A stretch of DNA of 6,660 nt. Origin: Opitutia bacterium UBA7350 (GTDB lineage: Bacteria > Verrucomicrobiota > Verrucomicrobiia > Opitutales > Coraliomargaritaceae). The translations under genes and the position numbers were made by a program. A model generated the notes under the pieces. The model was not told the DNA's origin. It did not search any database and saw only the letters and a program-made list of their open reading frames with translations. Positions 5,820-6,660 of this stretch are shown piece by piece (positions within the stretch are counted from its first letter, which is position 1; each line of letters begins with the position of its first letter). The stretch is taken from the NCBI GenBank assembly GCA_002470925.1, contig DKOX01000105.1, forward strand, positions 1-6,660, read 5' to 3'.

Positions 5820-6602
5820 GCCCCGGAGTTTGAAGCGCTCAATCACCTCATCCGCAAAATAACCGTAGGCATGCGCCCCATTGCAATTCGGGTCATATTC
5901 AAAAATCGACTGCCCGAAACTCGGCGCCTCACTCAAACGAATCGACCGGGGAATCATACTGCGGAAGACCAATTCATCAAAATGATTCCGTACCTCGCCC
6001 ACCACCTGGTGCGCCAGATTAGTGCGCTGATCAAACATCGTCATCAGGATTCCACCGAGCTCGATCCCGTCATTCACTCCAGCATCGCGCAATTTCTCGA
6101 CCACTTTCAAAATCTGCCCCAAACCCTCCATCGCGAGGTATTCGCACTGCAACGCAATCAACAAATAATCCGCCGCCGCGAGGCTGTTCATTGAGAGCAT
6201 CCCCAAAGCCGGCGGGCAGTCCAGGACCACCGCATCGAAATCTCCCGAAGCACGCAGCGGCCCCAGCACTTCCCGCAACTGCAGCAGATAATTTTCCCGT
6301 TGCACCAGTTCAATTTCGATCGCCGCCATATCGACCTCCGATGGGATCAAAAACAAATTCCCACTCGCACCGACCGGTTGCACTTTCTCCAGCGCGGTTC
6401 CCTCGCCACACAACGGCCCGTAAAGACTCGCCCCTTCATGTTTTTCAAGACCCAACCCACTCGTGGCGTTCGCCTGCGGATCCAGATCCACCAGCACCGT
6501 CCGCACGCCCCGCTCCGCAAGGGCATAACACAGATTGATCGCGGTGGTGGTCTTTCCCACCCCCCCTTTTTGGTTCGCAATCGTAAATACAGTAGCAGAC
6601 AT
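5817..6602 (-). CDS. parA: ParA/Soj-family chromosome-partitioning ATPase
   Basis: Deviant Walker A ATPase of the ParA/Soj/MinD superfamily. ParA dimers bind nucleoid DNA non-specifically in the ATP state and move ParB-parS complexes to segregate the origin. In some bacteria Soj also regulates replication initiation. Seen in the 261-residue product: the deviant Walker A box K12-GGVGKTTT (signature lysine K12, P-loop lysine K17), the Walker A' motif VDLDPQ at 38-43, the Walker B region VVLDCPP at 125-131 with D128, and the Soj-type C-terminal stretch IPRSIRLSEAPSFGQSI at 217-233 with basic residues R219 and R222. The P-loop begins about 10 residues from the N-terminus and no helix-turn-helix precedes it. 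This marks the short chromosomal (type Ib-like) form rather than the long plasmid P1/F type. The ATG at 6602 is preceded by GAGGG at only 1 base, too close to be a good ribosome binding site. The downstream neighbour is xer, not parB. Confidence 0.95.
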   Translation of the reverse strand: MSATVFTIANQKGGVGKTTTAINLCYALAERGVRTVLVDLDPQANATSGLGLEKHEGASLYGPLCGEGTALEKVQPVGASGNLFLIPSEVDMAAIEIELVQRENYLLQLREVLGPLRASGDFDAVVLDCPPALGMLSMNSLAAADYLLIALQCEYLAMEGLGQILKVVEKLRDAGVNDGIELGGILMTMFDQRTNLAHQVVGEVRNHFDELVFRSMIPRSIRLSEAPSFGQSIFEYDPNCNGAHAYGYFADEVIERFKLRG

Positions 6603-6660
6603 GCCCTCAAACTAGCCCGCCCCGCACCCGCGTAAAGCAGAAAGGAGGGGCGCGAGTGAA
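6603..6660. promoter_or_regulatory. Region upstream of parA with a right-facing strong Shine-Dalgarno at the window edge
   Basis: On the plus strand AAGGAGGGG (6642-6650) stands 5 bases before GTG at 6656-6658, a near-ideal translation start facing away from parA. Only five bases of any such gene would be visible, so no product can be named. If real, this short region must also hold the promoters of both divergent units; I see no convincing -35/-10 pair on either strand. Alternatively a minus-strand gene from beyond the edge could end at the TAG (6614-6612) or TGA (6609-6607), since both reading frames are open to the edge. Then the purine run would be chance. Confidence 0.35.

Noticed and set aside
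5414..6194. Plus-strand open frames of 130 and 147 codons opposite xer and parA
   Set aside because: Antisense shadows of two complete, conserved genes; no motif or ribosome binding site.
4881..6660. Search by eye for parS, dif, tRNA, CRISPR or IS ends around parA-xer
   Set aside because: No parS-like TGTTTCACGTGAAACA, dif-like 28-mer, tRNA fold, regularly spaced repeats or inverted terminal repeats were seen. The Xer length and lack of an arm-binding domain also argue against a phage or island integrase.

Overview
The window is a densely coding bacterial segment with high GC content, estimated by eye at close to 60%. It carries six complete protein genes and no RNA gene, mobile element, repeat array or CRISPR. 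The best taxonomic guess is a member of the Verrucomicrobiota, perhaps the Opitutae side. This rests on the flavour of the YchF and ResB sequences, the split ResB + long CcsA cytochrome c system, and a lipoprotein of a type I associate with such loci. It is inference from recalled protein families, not a search result.

Plus strand, 29-4884: ychF (29-1132) encodes the universal YchF/OLA1 P-loop ATPase. After a 77-base spacer comes a three-gene cluster. It holds a small, probably membrane-anchored lipoprotein of unknown function (1210-1854), resB/ccs1 (1859-3031) and ccsA (3028-4884). The spacing is very tight: 4 bases between the first two, and a 4-base GTGA overlap between resB and ccsA. ResB and CcsA together form the System II machine that moves haem across the cytoplasmic membrane and attaches it to apocytochromes c. 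The position of the lipoprotein suggests an accessory role in that process.

Minus strand, 6602-4881: parA (6602-5817), a Soj-type ATPase, is followed after 12 bases by a Xer-type tyrosine recombinase (5804-4881). Both products belong to chromosome maintenance (origin segregation, dimer resolution), and they look like one transcription unit. The usual partner parB and a parS site are not in the window.

The two units converge, and their stop codons overlap inside one CTAG at 4881-4884, so there is no intergenic space and no strong terminator. The plus strand stays C-rich through both gene orientations in the rows I counted, which looks like replication-strand skew. By that reading parA-xer lies on the leading strand and ychF-ccsA on the lagging strand. 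The rightmost bases hold a strong Shine-Dalgarno-like AAGGAGGGG facing right, possibly the start of a divergent gene beyond the edge. No stretch longer than about 80 bases lacks a gene. I see no clearly novel system. The most interesting points are the lipoprotein-resB-ccsA cluster and the parA-xer pairing without parB.
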